Source of the DNA: Peronospora farinosa
Taxonomy: Eukaryota > Oomycota > Peronosporomycetes > Peronosporales > Peronosporaceae
NCBI GenBank assembly: GCA_947646735.1
Contig: CANTFK010000968.1
Location: 186,001 to 250,000 of the forward strand
Length of the DNA: 64,000 nucleotides
Direction: 5' to 3'
Below the pieces are notes generated by a model. That model searched no databases and had not been told where the DNA came from. It saw nothing but the letters and a program-made list of their open reading frames with translations. This document shows positions 31,030-39,041 of the stretch, in pieces. Position 1 is the stretch's first letter; each line of letters opens with the position of its first letter. The translations under genes were made by a program, and so were the position numbers.

Positions 31030-32541
31030 TTAGCCACCAGATCCCTCTTCATGTGATTGCATCGCTTCAAAACGATTCCGGCTAATCTCGCCACGTTCAA
31101 AATCTCGCAATAGGGCACCACAATTTAAGTCGGCTTCGTCCACCCAGGATGGGTTAGCATAACCTTTCCAGTAGACTTTAAACTGTCTATGTACTCGTCC
31201 AAAACGTGTCTTTCTATCAGACCGTACATCCACAATCTTTTCCACTTCGAATTCATCGTCTTCCAGATTACCTTCAAAACTATCTTCCGGCAAAAGCGCT
31301 TCATCAAAATCGAATCGATATTCTTCTTCGATCGTCAGCAAATTTTTTGGACGATCGGGGAACGTCTTTACTCTCTTCAACTTGGATATATGTACGACGG
31401 GAAATAATCGATATGGCGTACCAGCAATCTCCAGTCGGACAGCGTGATCTCCACACATTTCTTTTACTCGAAAAGGTCCATGCCACATATGTGCTAGCTT
31501 TCGAGCATACCCTTCTTTCACCCGATCCAAATATAACCAGACTTGCGCCCCTGGTTCAATTTCGTGAGGCTTGAGATCTTCATTGTGGCGATCAGCACGT
31601 GTTTGGATCGCAGTCCTGAGTCTCTCATTTACTGCTTCTCTCGCCCGCTGATAATGCCGCTGCACATGATATCGCCACCTACGTGGATCGCGATCCCGAC
31701 GCCTCGTACTCCCTAATGGTATTGTAGCTTCCAACGTAGATCGCGGGTCCCAACCATGAATCAAGAAAAATGGCGTTTCGCCACGCACCCGATCTTGGGC
31801 GGTATTGATCGCGAAAGTTAGGCGTTCGGCATACTCATCCCAGTCTTGTTGATTCACGTCAGAGACATACATCTTTAATGCACGATTCAGAGTTTGCACC
31901 ATACGCTCAGCAGTTCCATTTGCTTGAGGTCGATATGCCATCTTTGCCCTTTGCTTCTGTCCAATAATTCGGTTAAACGCACGAAAAAAATCCGACATAA
32001 ACCCGGGCTCTCGGTCATGACGTATTGCTTCACTAGCACCAAAACGACGGAAAACACACTCTTCATAATTTTCAGCGATAGTTTGGGCTGTTCGTGACGA
32101 ACTTGCTTTGGCGATCACGTAGCCAGAAAATAAATCCACCCAGATAAGTAATTCGGTATTTCCTTTGAACGATTTAGGCAGAGACGGTATGTGATCCATG
32201 GCGATAATTTGGAAAGGATAGGTAGACTGTAGATTCCCCGGTGATTCTCCATCAATCACGGGACGTCCCTTTCCATTTTCACAATCTGTGCATTGATTCA
32301 TATAGCGTTGAACACTTCGATACAAACCCCTCCAGTGAAAATGCGCTCTAATCCGCTGGTAGGTTCTCCCAATCCCCTGGTGACCCCCTTCCAAACTAGA
32401 ATGATAATGATGCAGGAAATCTTGCTGCAGATTTTCGGGCACCACCAGATGAGCGATTTCGTCCCGATCTTCGGATTTCGTTGTGGTTCCCGGGCAAAAA
32501 CATAACAGATTATCTTCATCCACTTCATAATCATTAGCCAT
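31030..32541 (-). CDS. Integrase with C-terminal chromodomain
   Basis: The pol segment of 503 residues that inserts the cDNA. It has the zinc-binding HHCC region (HHYHSSLEGGHQGIG ... CTDC) near residues 38-88. The DDE core follows, with the first Asp in IAMDHIPSLPKSF, a second Asp in the IRHDREPGFMSDFF segment, and Glu in QANGTAERMVQTLNRAL. Downstream come a basic SH3-like region and a chromodomain-like end (FKVYWKGYANPSWVDEADL, then LLRDFERGE). Chromodomains of this kind direct integration to particular chromatin in chromoviruses. It reads in a different frame from the RNase H segment before it, so this copy needs a frame change near 32535 to connect. Confidence 0.9.
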   Translation of the reverse strand: MANDYEVDEDNLLCFCPGTTTKSEDRDEIAHLVVPENLQQDFLHHYHSSLEGGHQGIGRTYQRIRAHFHWRGLYRSVQRYMNQCTDCENGKGRPVIDGESPGNLQSTYPFQIIAMDHIPSLPKSFKGNTELLIWVDLFSGYVIAKASSSRTAQTIAENYEECVFRRFGASEAIRHDREPGFMSDFFRAFNRIIGQKQRAKMAYRPQANGTAERMVQTLNRALKMYVSDVNQQDWDEYAERLTFAINTAQDRVRGETPFFLIHGWDPRSTLEATIPLGSTRRRDRDPRRWRYHVQRHYQRAREAVNERLRTAIQTRADRHNEDLKPHEIEPGAQVWLYLDRVKEGYARKLAHMWHGPFRVKEMCGDHAVRLEIAGTPYRLFPVVHISKLKRVKTFPDRPKNLLTIEEEYRFDFDEALLPEDSFEGNLEDDEFEVEKIVDVRSDRKTRFGRVHRQFKVYWKGYANPSWVDEADLNCGALLRDFERGEISRNRFEAMQSHEEGSGG

Positions 32542-33175
32542 CTTGGCACATGATTTCGCTTCCTCGATAAGTCGAAATGTCTCCGATCAAATATGCCTTC
32601 AGATTAGCGATCCAGCGTTCTTCGTCTTGGGCACGCTGTATGCGATCACTTCTCATCTGCTGCACCATTTCTTCCTGCAAAATGTTTGGTTGTCGACGTT
32701 TTCTGCGTGGTGATCGAGCGATCGCCGCTACTTTAACCACTGACTTGGTCTCTTGAGGCTTTAGCAATTCATCCAACCGATTAAGCGTAATTAAATCTCG
32801 ACGATCCTCATCCGTAATCATACTCGCCCCCTCTTCTCGTTGCAATGCGATACTAGCTAATCGATCTGCGCTCTGATTCCAATCGCGTTTCATATGTAGA
32901 AACTCATGAGCAGGCCACGACCGCAATTTCTCCAACGCTTTATGTCGCAATAATTGCAGACCTGGTGCCTTACAATCAATTTCACCACGCATTTGCCGTA
33001 TCACCAAATTCGAGTCTCCACAAATTATAACTCGTCCCCTGTCCTGGTGTGTGAGTAATTCAAAACCCAGCAACATGCCGTTGTATTCTGCTTCATTCAC
33101 TGTTAGATCCGTTGAATATTTGGAAACTGCCTCCAAAATTGTCCACTCTAGTAATTGCAGCACTATAAGCTCCAC
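32534..33175 (-). CDS. RNase H-like pol segment
   Basis: A 213-residue pol segment after reverse transcriptase. It shows the second RNase H-like fold: TVNEAEYNGMLLGFELL with its Glu, GDSNLVIRQMRGE with its Asp, and a late Asp in WNQSADRLAS. These are the usual DEDD-type acidic residues of an added RNase H domain of the archaeal type, beyond the one fused to RT at 33093-35366. The N-terminal strand with the first Asp (VVSFDGSARVKRKGG) is in the preceding frame at about 33200. A frameshift near 33100-33170 therefore splits the domain. Confidence 0.75.
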   Translation of the reverse strand: MELIVLQLLEWTILEAVSKYSTDLTVNEAEYNGMLLGFELLTHQDRGRVIICGDSNLVIRQMRGEIDCKAPGLQLLRHKALEKLRSWPAHEFLHMKRDWNQSADRLASIALQREEGASMITDEDRRDLITLNRLDELLKPQETKSVVKVAAIARSPRRKRRQPNILQEEMVQQMRSDRIQRAQDEERWIANLKAYLIGDISTYRGSEIMCQDG

Positions 33176-35366
33176 CTTTACGTTTTACTCGTGCCGATCC
33201 ATCGAAACTGACGACCAAAAGACTTTCCATCTTTCCTACCGTAGGAGGAGGCATACTTATAGTCTTTCTTGGTTCTTTCCGGGGAGCGATCGCAATTAGT
33301 ACCTCATCGACTTCTTCACGGGGCGTTATACTTGCCGCCAAAGCTCCAAGTATTTCGTCCTCTCCTTTCTCGCATTTCTTAATCTCCAACGTCCACGTCG
33401 ATAACAATGCAGCCCACCTTCCTAGTCGTCCATTAAGACCGGAGGATTGTACTAGCCAGGCTAGCGTTGAATAACGTGTAAAAACCTTTATCTCTCGCGG
33501 TACTAGCATAGCATAGCATGTATCCAGAATCCGGAGAAGTGCTAGCACTTCTTTCTCGACCATCCCGTAATTTATTTCATTCGGCTTCAACGTCCGACTT
33601 GAAAATGTTACCAGCCAATATATGCCATCAAATTCCTGCAGCAAAGCTGCTGAAACCGCCCATTTACTTGCGTAAACAACAATAACTGGAGGTCGATCCG
33701 GATCGAAGTGCTTGAGAATCGGGGTATTTGCGATCTTGGCTTTCAACATAGTGAACGCGATCATCGATTTTTCCCATCTATTCCTACCTTCTCGATCTGG
33801 ATCGCCCCCTGTATCAGGGTCTCGATTTGGATTAGGTTGATTCGTTTCTTGCCAGTCACCATCGTTACTCCTTCCAACGTTTTTAGCCAGTGTATTCACC
33901 TTATCCAAACGGCGGATTTCATGGAAATCTGCTTCCCGTAATTCGTACAACACCGACGCGTAAATCGCAAAATCCTCGATAAATCGGCTATAGTAATTCA
34001 AACTCCCTAGAAAAGATTGCATCGATCGTAATGTCGTTGGGAATGGGATATTCACAAGTGATCCTAGATCTTTTGGATGTGCCTCTATTCCAGCGAGTGA
34101 AACTTGATGTCCCAAGTAATCCACCTTTCGTCGTCCCCAAAAACTTTTAGCCAGGCTTATCGACAGATTCCATTCATTGCATGCCTCTAGCAATCGTTTC
34201 AACTTATCATATAAGGAGGTCCACGACGTAGCTGGAATCAGTATATCATCGATATATGATCTTCTACCAAGCACAGAGGGATTCTGGCTGGTATCCGGTT
34301 CTCCCTCTGAAAACACGTCAATCAATCTTGGCGATCCAGTATTTGGGAATCTCGAATCTGTTGATTCTGCACCGATCGTAGTTGTACTCTTGCCGATCTT
34401 GAGATAGCCATACAACGCATTGTCTGTAAGTCGCTGATAAATCTGTGGAGCGTTTTTCAGCCCAAACGGCATTCGCAACCATTCAAACAAACCCGACGGT
34501 GTAATAAAAGCCGAAATCATTCTTGCCCGCTCCGTCATTTCCACGACCCAAAATCCGCTCGCCATATCCAGAGAGCAATACCACATCGCCTTGTCCATGT
34601 CTTGTAGCAGTTCGCTTATCAAAGGCATGGGATAAACCATTAGTCTCGTCAGTTGGTTCACCCGTCGATAGTCGATACACAAACGGATGTCGACACCGTT
34701 CTTCTTAATGATCACAACAATTGGCGAGGCCCATGGTGAAGTCGATGGTCGAATGATTTTAGCTGATAATAATCCCTTGATTAGGTCAGCTAACTTCTCA
34801 CGAAATTTAGGCGCGACTGGTCGTACCCGTTGTGCGTTCGGATGTGCTTCAACAACATCTATATCACATACAGCTCCACGTGCCGCTGGAGGTAAGGCAT
34901 TTCCTTTGCCGATAAGCAAATGACGACTCTTCCAAATCAGTTGTCGTAATCTTTCTTTGTCTTCAGTTAGGGGAATTCCCGGATCGCCCACTTGTATATC
35001 ATCAATTGTGACTTCGGCTGTAGATGGACCAATTTCTGGCAAAACTGCCATGTGTTGATCTACGTCTTCGGCATACAACTCGCCACTCTCATGATAGTAT
35101 GTTGGACTCTCCAGCTTCACCTCTTCACTTTTCGTCGAAAATTCTCCCTCGTTTTCCACATCGGACTTATTGTCCATCTTTCGGGATTGTGGATCGCGAT
35201 TCTTTATCGCAGGATCGCGATCCACACATATGTCTTTAATTGCCGGATCACGATCTACACCATCAATAATAGCAGGATCGCGATCTACACCATCAATAAT
35301 AGCAGGATCGCGATCCACAGAAAATAACAATAGTCGCAGGATCGCGATCCACAGAAACACCTTCAA
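33093..35366 (-). CDS. Reverse transcriptase-RNase H polyprotein segment
   Basis: A 757-residue open frame. After a linker of VDRDPAI repeats it holds the RT domain: PWASPIVVIIKKNGVDIRLC, IDYRRVNQLT, the SLDMASGFWVVEM strand, PFGLKNAPQIYQRL, and the catalytic box SYIDDILIPA (YIDD rather than YVDD). The connection and RNase H follow (FDPDRPPVIVVYASKWAVSAAL, VEKEVLALLRILD, TRYSTLAWLV). It ends in SFDGSARVKRKGG, the start of a further RNase H-like fold completed in the next frame. All major RT motifs are intact. The insert between the RT thumb and RNase H is unusually long and Asn/Asp-rich (near 33760-33860). Confidence 0.9.
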   Translation of the reverse strand: MKVFLWIAILRLLLFSVDRDPAIIDGVDRDPAIIDGVDRDPAIKDICVDRDPAIKNRDPQSRKMDNKSDVENEGEFSTKSEEVKLESPTYYHESGELYAEDVDQHMAVLPEIGPSTAEVTIDDIQVGDPGIPLTEDKERLRQLIWKSRHLLIGKGNALPPAARGAVCDIDVVEAHPNAQRVRPVAPKFREKLADLIKGLLSAKIIRPSTSPWASPIVVIIKKNGVDIRLCIDYRRVNQLTRLMVYPMPLISELLQDMDKAMWYCSLDMASGFWVVEMTERARMISAFITPSGLFEWLRMPFGLKNAPQIYQRLTDNALYGYLKIGKSTTTIGAESTDSRFPNTGSPRLIDVFSEGEPDTSQNPSVLGRRSYIDDILIPATSWTSLYDKLKRLLEACNEWNLSISLAKSFWGRRKVDYLGHQVSLAGIEAHPKDLGSLVNIPFPTTLRSMQSFLGSLNYYSRFIEDFAIYASVLYELREADFHEIRRLDKVNTLAKNVGRSNDGDWQETNQPNPNRDPDTGGDPDREGRNRWEKSMIAFTMLKAKIANTPILKHFDPDRPPVIVVYASKWAVSAALLQEFDGIYWLVTFSSRTLKPNEINYGMVEKEVLALLRILDTCYAMLVPREIKVFTRYSTLAWLVQSSGLNGRLGRWAALLSTWTLEIKKCEKGEDEILGALAASITPREEVDEVLIAIAPRKEPRKTISMPPPTVGKMESLLVVSFDGSARVKRKGGAYSAAITRVDNFGGSFQIFNGSNSE

Positions 35367-35420
35367 TGATTGCTGGATCGCGATCTATAATTGTCGGATC
35401 GCGATCTCCATAATCATGAT
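35185..35420. repeat. GGATCGCGATC repeat array inside pol
   Basis: Nine or so units of about 24-30 bases around (A/C)GGATCGCGATC(C/T)AC, encoding repeats of VDRDPAIIDG in the linker between protease and RT. The protease frame and the RT frame overlap here, and the array seems to be where the frame slips in this copy. The core is the same word that forms the LTR minisatellite. Confidence 0.8.
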
Positions 35421-36849
35421 TGACAAGATTCATATAGTGATCAATAAATTCTGAATCAATGCCCTCGTTGGTGCGAGCTTCTTTGACTGGCACATCCTTT
35501 ACTTGATCGACTTCTGGCGTTCCTTTGATCACATTAATCATAAACGGCGATCGTGCTGATCGTTGATGTTCGTCCTTGATCTCCCTGTCTTCTACAACTT
35601 TATCACCGACGTCACTTATTGTACTGCGTTCATCATTTGATCGTGACGCGAGTTTCACTGTTTCCGTGGTACTTTTTTCTGCTTCCTCTTTTGAGCGTGT
35701 TAAGATCCTCTTCGGTGTAGGGTACGAAGGATGATCCACTAGCGGTCCGGCATATTCTTCCGGTGGCTCTTCTTCCCGATCCGTTGTCGCTTCGAACGCT
35801 AATGTCTGCCATTCGTTATACCGACGCGATCCGACCGAGATATATCCTGGGGACCGAGGTATCATATCAGCGACCATCCACCAACCTAATGGCGATCCAT
35901 GACTTAAATTCACTTCTTGATCGCCGATATTAGTCAGTTGTAAGTACTTGATCTGACCAGGTCCCGTAGTCACTGTGGGCACCCATTTCGGATCACGCCT
36001 CACCCAGATCTTGGCCTTAGGAGGACTAACTCCGATCTTCACTTCGGTCGATTTACCCACGGGAATCACCACAAATTGATCTGGAATTGTGATCGCTTGT
36101 ATAGTAGCCCGATAAGGGGGTCTTCGTCCATTCAGAAGGATCCTGACCTCATCAGGTAAACAAAGCGTTCCGTCGGCTAAATCCAGGCGTATTCCAGCCG
36201 GTACCATGAAATCCATACCCAAGATCGCGTCTTGACCTACTTGATCTCCAACCCAAGCATCAAAATAATAGACTAATGATCCATTCAGCGTAATCTTGAT
36301 TCTTGTACGACCATCCGTCATGTATGTGTTCTCACCAATCCCAACGCATTCTTGCCTTTGGCTCTCGTCAATGACACATCCTACCTTACGAGCAAAGGTG
36401 GTGTCGACGATCGAGACTTCGGCTCCAGAATCAAACAACATAGTCGCCTTTTCATTGTTGATTTTGCCCGTTGCCTTGGCTTGCTTGAACCATTTTCCAG
36501 GGGTATGATATTTCCAATATCCTCGTGATTCACCTGGTGCTAAGTCGAGCTCCATTTTAGCAGGCGATCGGGCATATTCATCAACTCTTACGACACTTGA
36601 TATTGAACGCAAATTTTTTGAATCCTCACATGTATTAATCGGGTCGATCCAAGCGTTAACACCTTGATCAGTCGATCTTCTTTCCACAAATGCATAAATG
36701 CAGAGCCTAGAACGCTCGGCTCGTACCAGATTCCAACCTGGCGAGCGTCCTAGTTTAACATTTCTTCTGCCTTCGGCGGAAGCATTCCAGCATGCTTGGT
36801 TGGAACATACCACTTGCGTATCATGTTGTAGAATTCTTCCATTCGACAC
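35293..36849 (-). CDS. Retropepsin-type protease segment
   Basis: An open frame of 518 codons with the aspartic protease in its middle. The catalytic loop is TMLFDSGAEVSIVD (DSG), followed by the flap region and the ILGMDFMVPAGIRLDLADG block, typical of gypsy proteases. The protein upstream (WNLVRAERSRLCIYAF) is a linker. Downstream is a long low-similarity stretch leading into the DRDPAI repeats. The frame is shifted relative to the zinc-knuckle segment that ends at 36750, so a frame change near 36750-36849 is needed, as for many gag-pol junctions. The YYFDAWVGDQVGQDAILG segment is also present in the decayed copy near 25500. Confidence 0.85.
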   Translation of the reverse strand: MSNGRILQHDTQVVCSNQACWNASAEGRRNVKLGRSPGWNLVRAERSRLCIYAFVERRSTDQGVNAWIDPINTCEDSKNLRSISSVVRVDEYARSPAKMELDLAPGESRGYWKYHTPGKWFKQAKATGKINNEKATMLFDSGAEVSIVDTTFARKVGCVIDESQRQECVGIGENTYMTDGRTRIKITLNGSLVYYFDAWVGDQVGQDAILGMDFMVPAGIRLDLADGTLCLPDEVRILLNGRRPPYRATIQAITIPDQFVVIPVGKSTEVKIGVSPPKAKIWVRRDPKWVPTVTTGPGQIKYLQLTNIGDQEVNLSHGSPLGWWMVADMIPRSPGYISVGSRRYNEWQTLAFEATTDREEEPPEEYAGPLVDHPSYPTPKRILTRSKEEAEKSTTETVKLASRSNDERSTISDVGDKVVEDREIKDEHQRSARSPFMINVIKGTPEVDQVKDVPVKEARTNEGIDSEFIDHYMNLVNHDYGDRDPTIIDRDPAIIEGVSVDRDPATIVIFCGSRSCYY

Positions 36850-37235
36850 TTTCCACTCTCATGAACATCTCCGCAGGCGGAACAGGTGTAAAAACACTTA
36901 TCCGAAGGGTGTCCCTTGCGACCACACTTCTGACACATTAGCCTCTTCCAACATCCACGATCATCATGTTTCTTTGATCCACAATGGGTACAACCCTTCT
37001 GATTCCCCATGCGATCTGGACTGCGATCTTGATCCAAATGGTCCAATGCAGCACGTTGATCATTAAATTTCTTCACGCGATCCGGTACTGTAGCCACACA
37101 AAGGTTGCGTCGATCTGTATCGGCGTCCGATCCACTAAGGTCCGAGTCTGACTCGCTGCTACTGCCTTCCAGGCGGATTGCTCTCACAGCACGAGTTGGT
37201 TTCGAGGGTGTCGGAGTGGAGGCCGACGCAGATCG
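36750..37235 (-). CDS. Zinc-knuckle (nucleocapsid) part of gag
   Basis: In the same frame as the capsid frame that stops at 37236-37238, separated by a single TAG codon. It begins with an acidic Ser/Asp stretch (SSSESDSDLSGSDADTD). Three Cys-His clusters follow: CTHCGSKKHDDRGC, CQKCGRKGHPSDKC and CSACGDVHESGKC. The second is the classic CX2CX4HX4C RNA-binding knuckle; the others are variants. It ends KAEEMLN with TAG at 36750. It probably forms the nucleocapsid end of gag, reached by stop-codon readthrough, or lost to a point mutation in this copy. Confidence 0.8.
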   Translation of the reverse strand, partial: RSASASTPTPSKPTRAVRAIRLEGSSSESDSDLSGSDADTDRRNLCVATVPDRVKKFNDQRAALDHLDQDRSPDRMGNQKGCTHCGSKKHDDRGCWKRLMCQKCGRKGHPSDKCFYTCSACGDVHESGKCRMEEFYNMIRKWYVPTKHAGMLPPKAEEMLN

Positions 37236-39041
37236 CTAACGAAATTTGCTTGACCCCATTGCACTCGGATACTGTCTCCCTTCCATGCGTTGATATGTTC
37301 GAAGAGTCTCTTCCATATCGTCGGCATCTCCAAGGCGTAACAACGTCAATTGCTTAGCCAGATCGCGATCGTCGAGCGTACCAATGAAATGTTCCACATG
37401 TTCTCGGCGAATTGAAGGCGATCCTTCCCGAATGGGGATTTTTGCTCGGATCGCGGCTACATTCAGCCGATACAAATATTCCAATGGTGTTTCATCAGAT
37501 CGCTTCTTCGCATGGTAATATTGTCTCCCGACAGACATACCATATCCACAATACTGGATCATGAAGGTTTCCAGCAACGACTTCCATGAATTCCGGGTAG
37601 ATCGGCTAAGCTGGATGTACCAATTTCGCGCCGGCCCCGTGAGTAAGTCACCAAATACTAGACATTTTTCATCGTCCGGGGCTTGATCGCGTAAGAATGC
37701 AGACTTGGCCTTGTTGACCCAGCTTCTCGCCCGATCTTCGTCCTTGTCCCGTCCTGTGAATTCTTTCAGGTCTGCGATCGCAGACATTCGAATTCGCTGG
37801 GTGACAAGTCCACCATTGGGTACAGTGCCTGCACTTGCGACTTGTGGCCGTCGTAGATCCTCCAACCCCAAATCGTCTGGATCGTAATTATTGGATCGCG
37901 ATTGACGCGATCCGGCCGATTCCATGTCCACATCCGAAATGCAGACTTTTGGGGTATTTATGGAGATCGCGGATCGACTAGCGATCATGCGAGCTTGATC
38001 CTGTTCATACTTCCTCATAGCAGCTTCAAAGTAGGACTGCAGCTGCCCTGATCCAGTCACATTCGTATCTTCAGCTGCGGATGTCGTTGGCGACTGTACT
38101 TCGGCCTTGGTCGGTACAAGTCGTTCACGAATGTGTGCTGCACCAGCCGGTCCAAGTGACATTCGCTGAATGTTGATCGAGGTATCCGACTCCCCTTCAG
38201 ATTCCGCTGACATATATTGTGACGATCCAGTATGATAACCTTTTGGAATATCTACGATCGGTTGGATCGCCTGGTCTACTGGATCGCATTCCCCAGTTAG
38301 CGGAACTAACTTCGCAAACAGAGATCGCCCTGCCTGGATCACGCGATCATGATTGCATTCCAGCAGCACCTGTGCGTCAAAAGCTCCAGCGGTGAATCCA
38401 GCGTTTTGGAGCAACTCCATAAGCCGACGGATCGCTTCCAGCTGGTTCGGTGTCGGAATGGGAGCTGAAATTGGTCCTCGTAGCGATCCAATCAACTTCG
38501 GTTTCATAATCTTTAAAACTGGATCGCTTGACAACAAATCTTTAAGCTCCTTCCAATGATAACACCATTCCAACTGATCCAGTTTCCACCCTTCCGTCTT
38601 ATCATCCTCCTGCGCTGGCTTCATGTCGGTATCATCATGATCCGATTCAGGCGCCTTCATCTTCACTCGAGATGGCTTCGAATTCTTCTTCTTCTTCGAA
38701 TTCGGAGTGGTTTTGGATAAGTTTCCTTCGGTTTTAACCGAAGGATTTTTATCCAGCGGATCGCGTTTTGCAACGTGATCCGCAGGGGTCCTCGAAAGGA
38801 CCTGGGGAGGGGGTAGAGGTTTTTCTTCTAGATCAATCTCTTGATCTTCCTCTTTGGTTTTCTTTTCATCTGCGCCCCTCCCAAAACGCTGATGATCCGG
38901 GGATCTTTTTTCTTCACACGTCTGCGGTGATCCCTTTGCCGCTGACGCTTCAATCCCAGGTTCAATTTTGACCTTTACATCTTCTCTCAGGGACTCACGG
39001 TGAAATCCCGAGTCACCAGAAGATCCGGGCACGCGCACCAT
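37236..39041 (-). CDS. Gag (capsid) polyprotein
   Basis: A 601-residue reading from the ATG at 39041, which directly follows the 5' LTR and shares its TG with the primer-binding site. The frame stays open another 114 codons into the LTR, so a longer product from a non-ATG start is possible. The N-terminal half is charged and low in structure (TCEEKRSPDHQRFGRG, PKVLSRTPAD-like regions). The capsid part lies near the C-terminus, with FTGRDKDEDRARSWVNKAK, WYIQLSRSTRNSWKSLLETF, LEYLYRLNVAAIRAKIP and HVEHFIGTLDDRDLAKQL. This is the retrotrans-gag pattern of gypsy elements. It stops at a single TAG before the zinc knuckles. A degenerate plus-strand copy lies at 22920-25040. Confidence 0.88.
   Translation of the reverse strand: MVRVPGSSGDSGFHRESLREDVKVKIEPGIEASAAKGSPQTCEEKRSPDHQRFGRGADEKKTKEEDQEIDLEEKPLPPPQVLSRTPADHVAKRDPLDKNPSVKTEGNLSKTTPNSKKKKNSKPSRVKMKAPESDHDDTDMKPAQEDDKTEGWKLDQLEWCYHWKELKDLLSSDPVLKIMKPKLIGSLRGPISAPIPTPNQLEAIRRLMELLQNAGFTAGAFDAQVLLECNHDRVIQAGRSLFAKLVPLTGECDPVDQAIQPIVDIPKGYHTGSSQYMSAESEGESDTSINIQRMSLGPAGAAHIRERLVPTKAEVQSPTTSAAEDTNVTGSGQLQSYFEAAMRKYEQDQARMIASRSAISINTPKVCISDVDMESAGSRQSRSNNYDPDDLGLEDLRRPQVASAGTVPNGGLVTQRIRMSAIADLKEFTGRDKDEDRARSWVNKAKSAFLRDQAPDDEKCLVFGDLLTGPARNWYIQLSRSTRNSWKSLLETFMIQYCGYGMSVGRQYYHAKKRSDETPLEYLYRLNVAAIRAKIPIREGSPSIRREHVEHFIGTLDDRDLAKQLTLLRLGDADDMEETLRTYQRMEGRQYPSAMGSSKFR
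39023..39040 (-). promoter_or_regulatory. Primer-binding site
   Basis: One base after the 5' LTR the element strand reads TGGTGCGCGTGCCCGGAT. Its complement, ATCCGGGCACGCGCACCA, ends in CCA as a mature tRNA does, so this is very likely the tRNA primer site. I cannot name the tRNA from memory. Confidence 0.75.
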
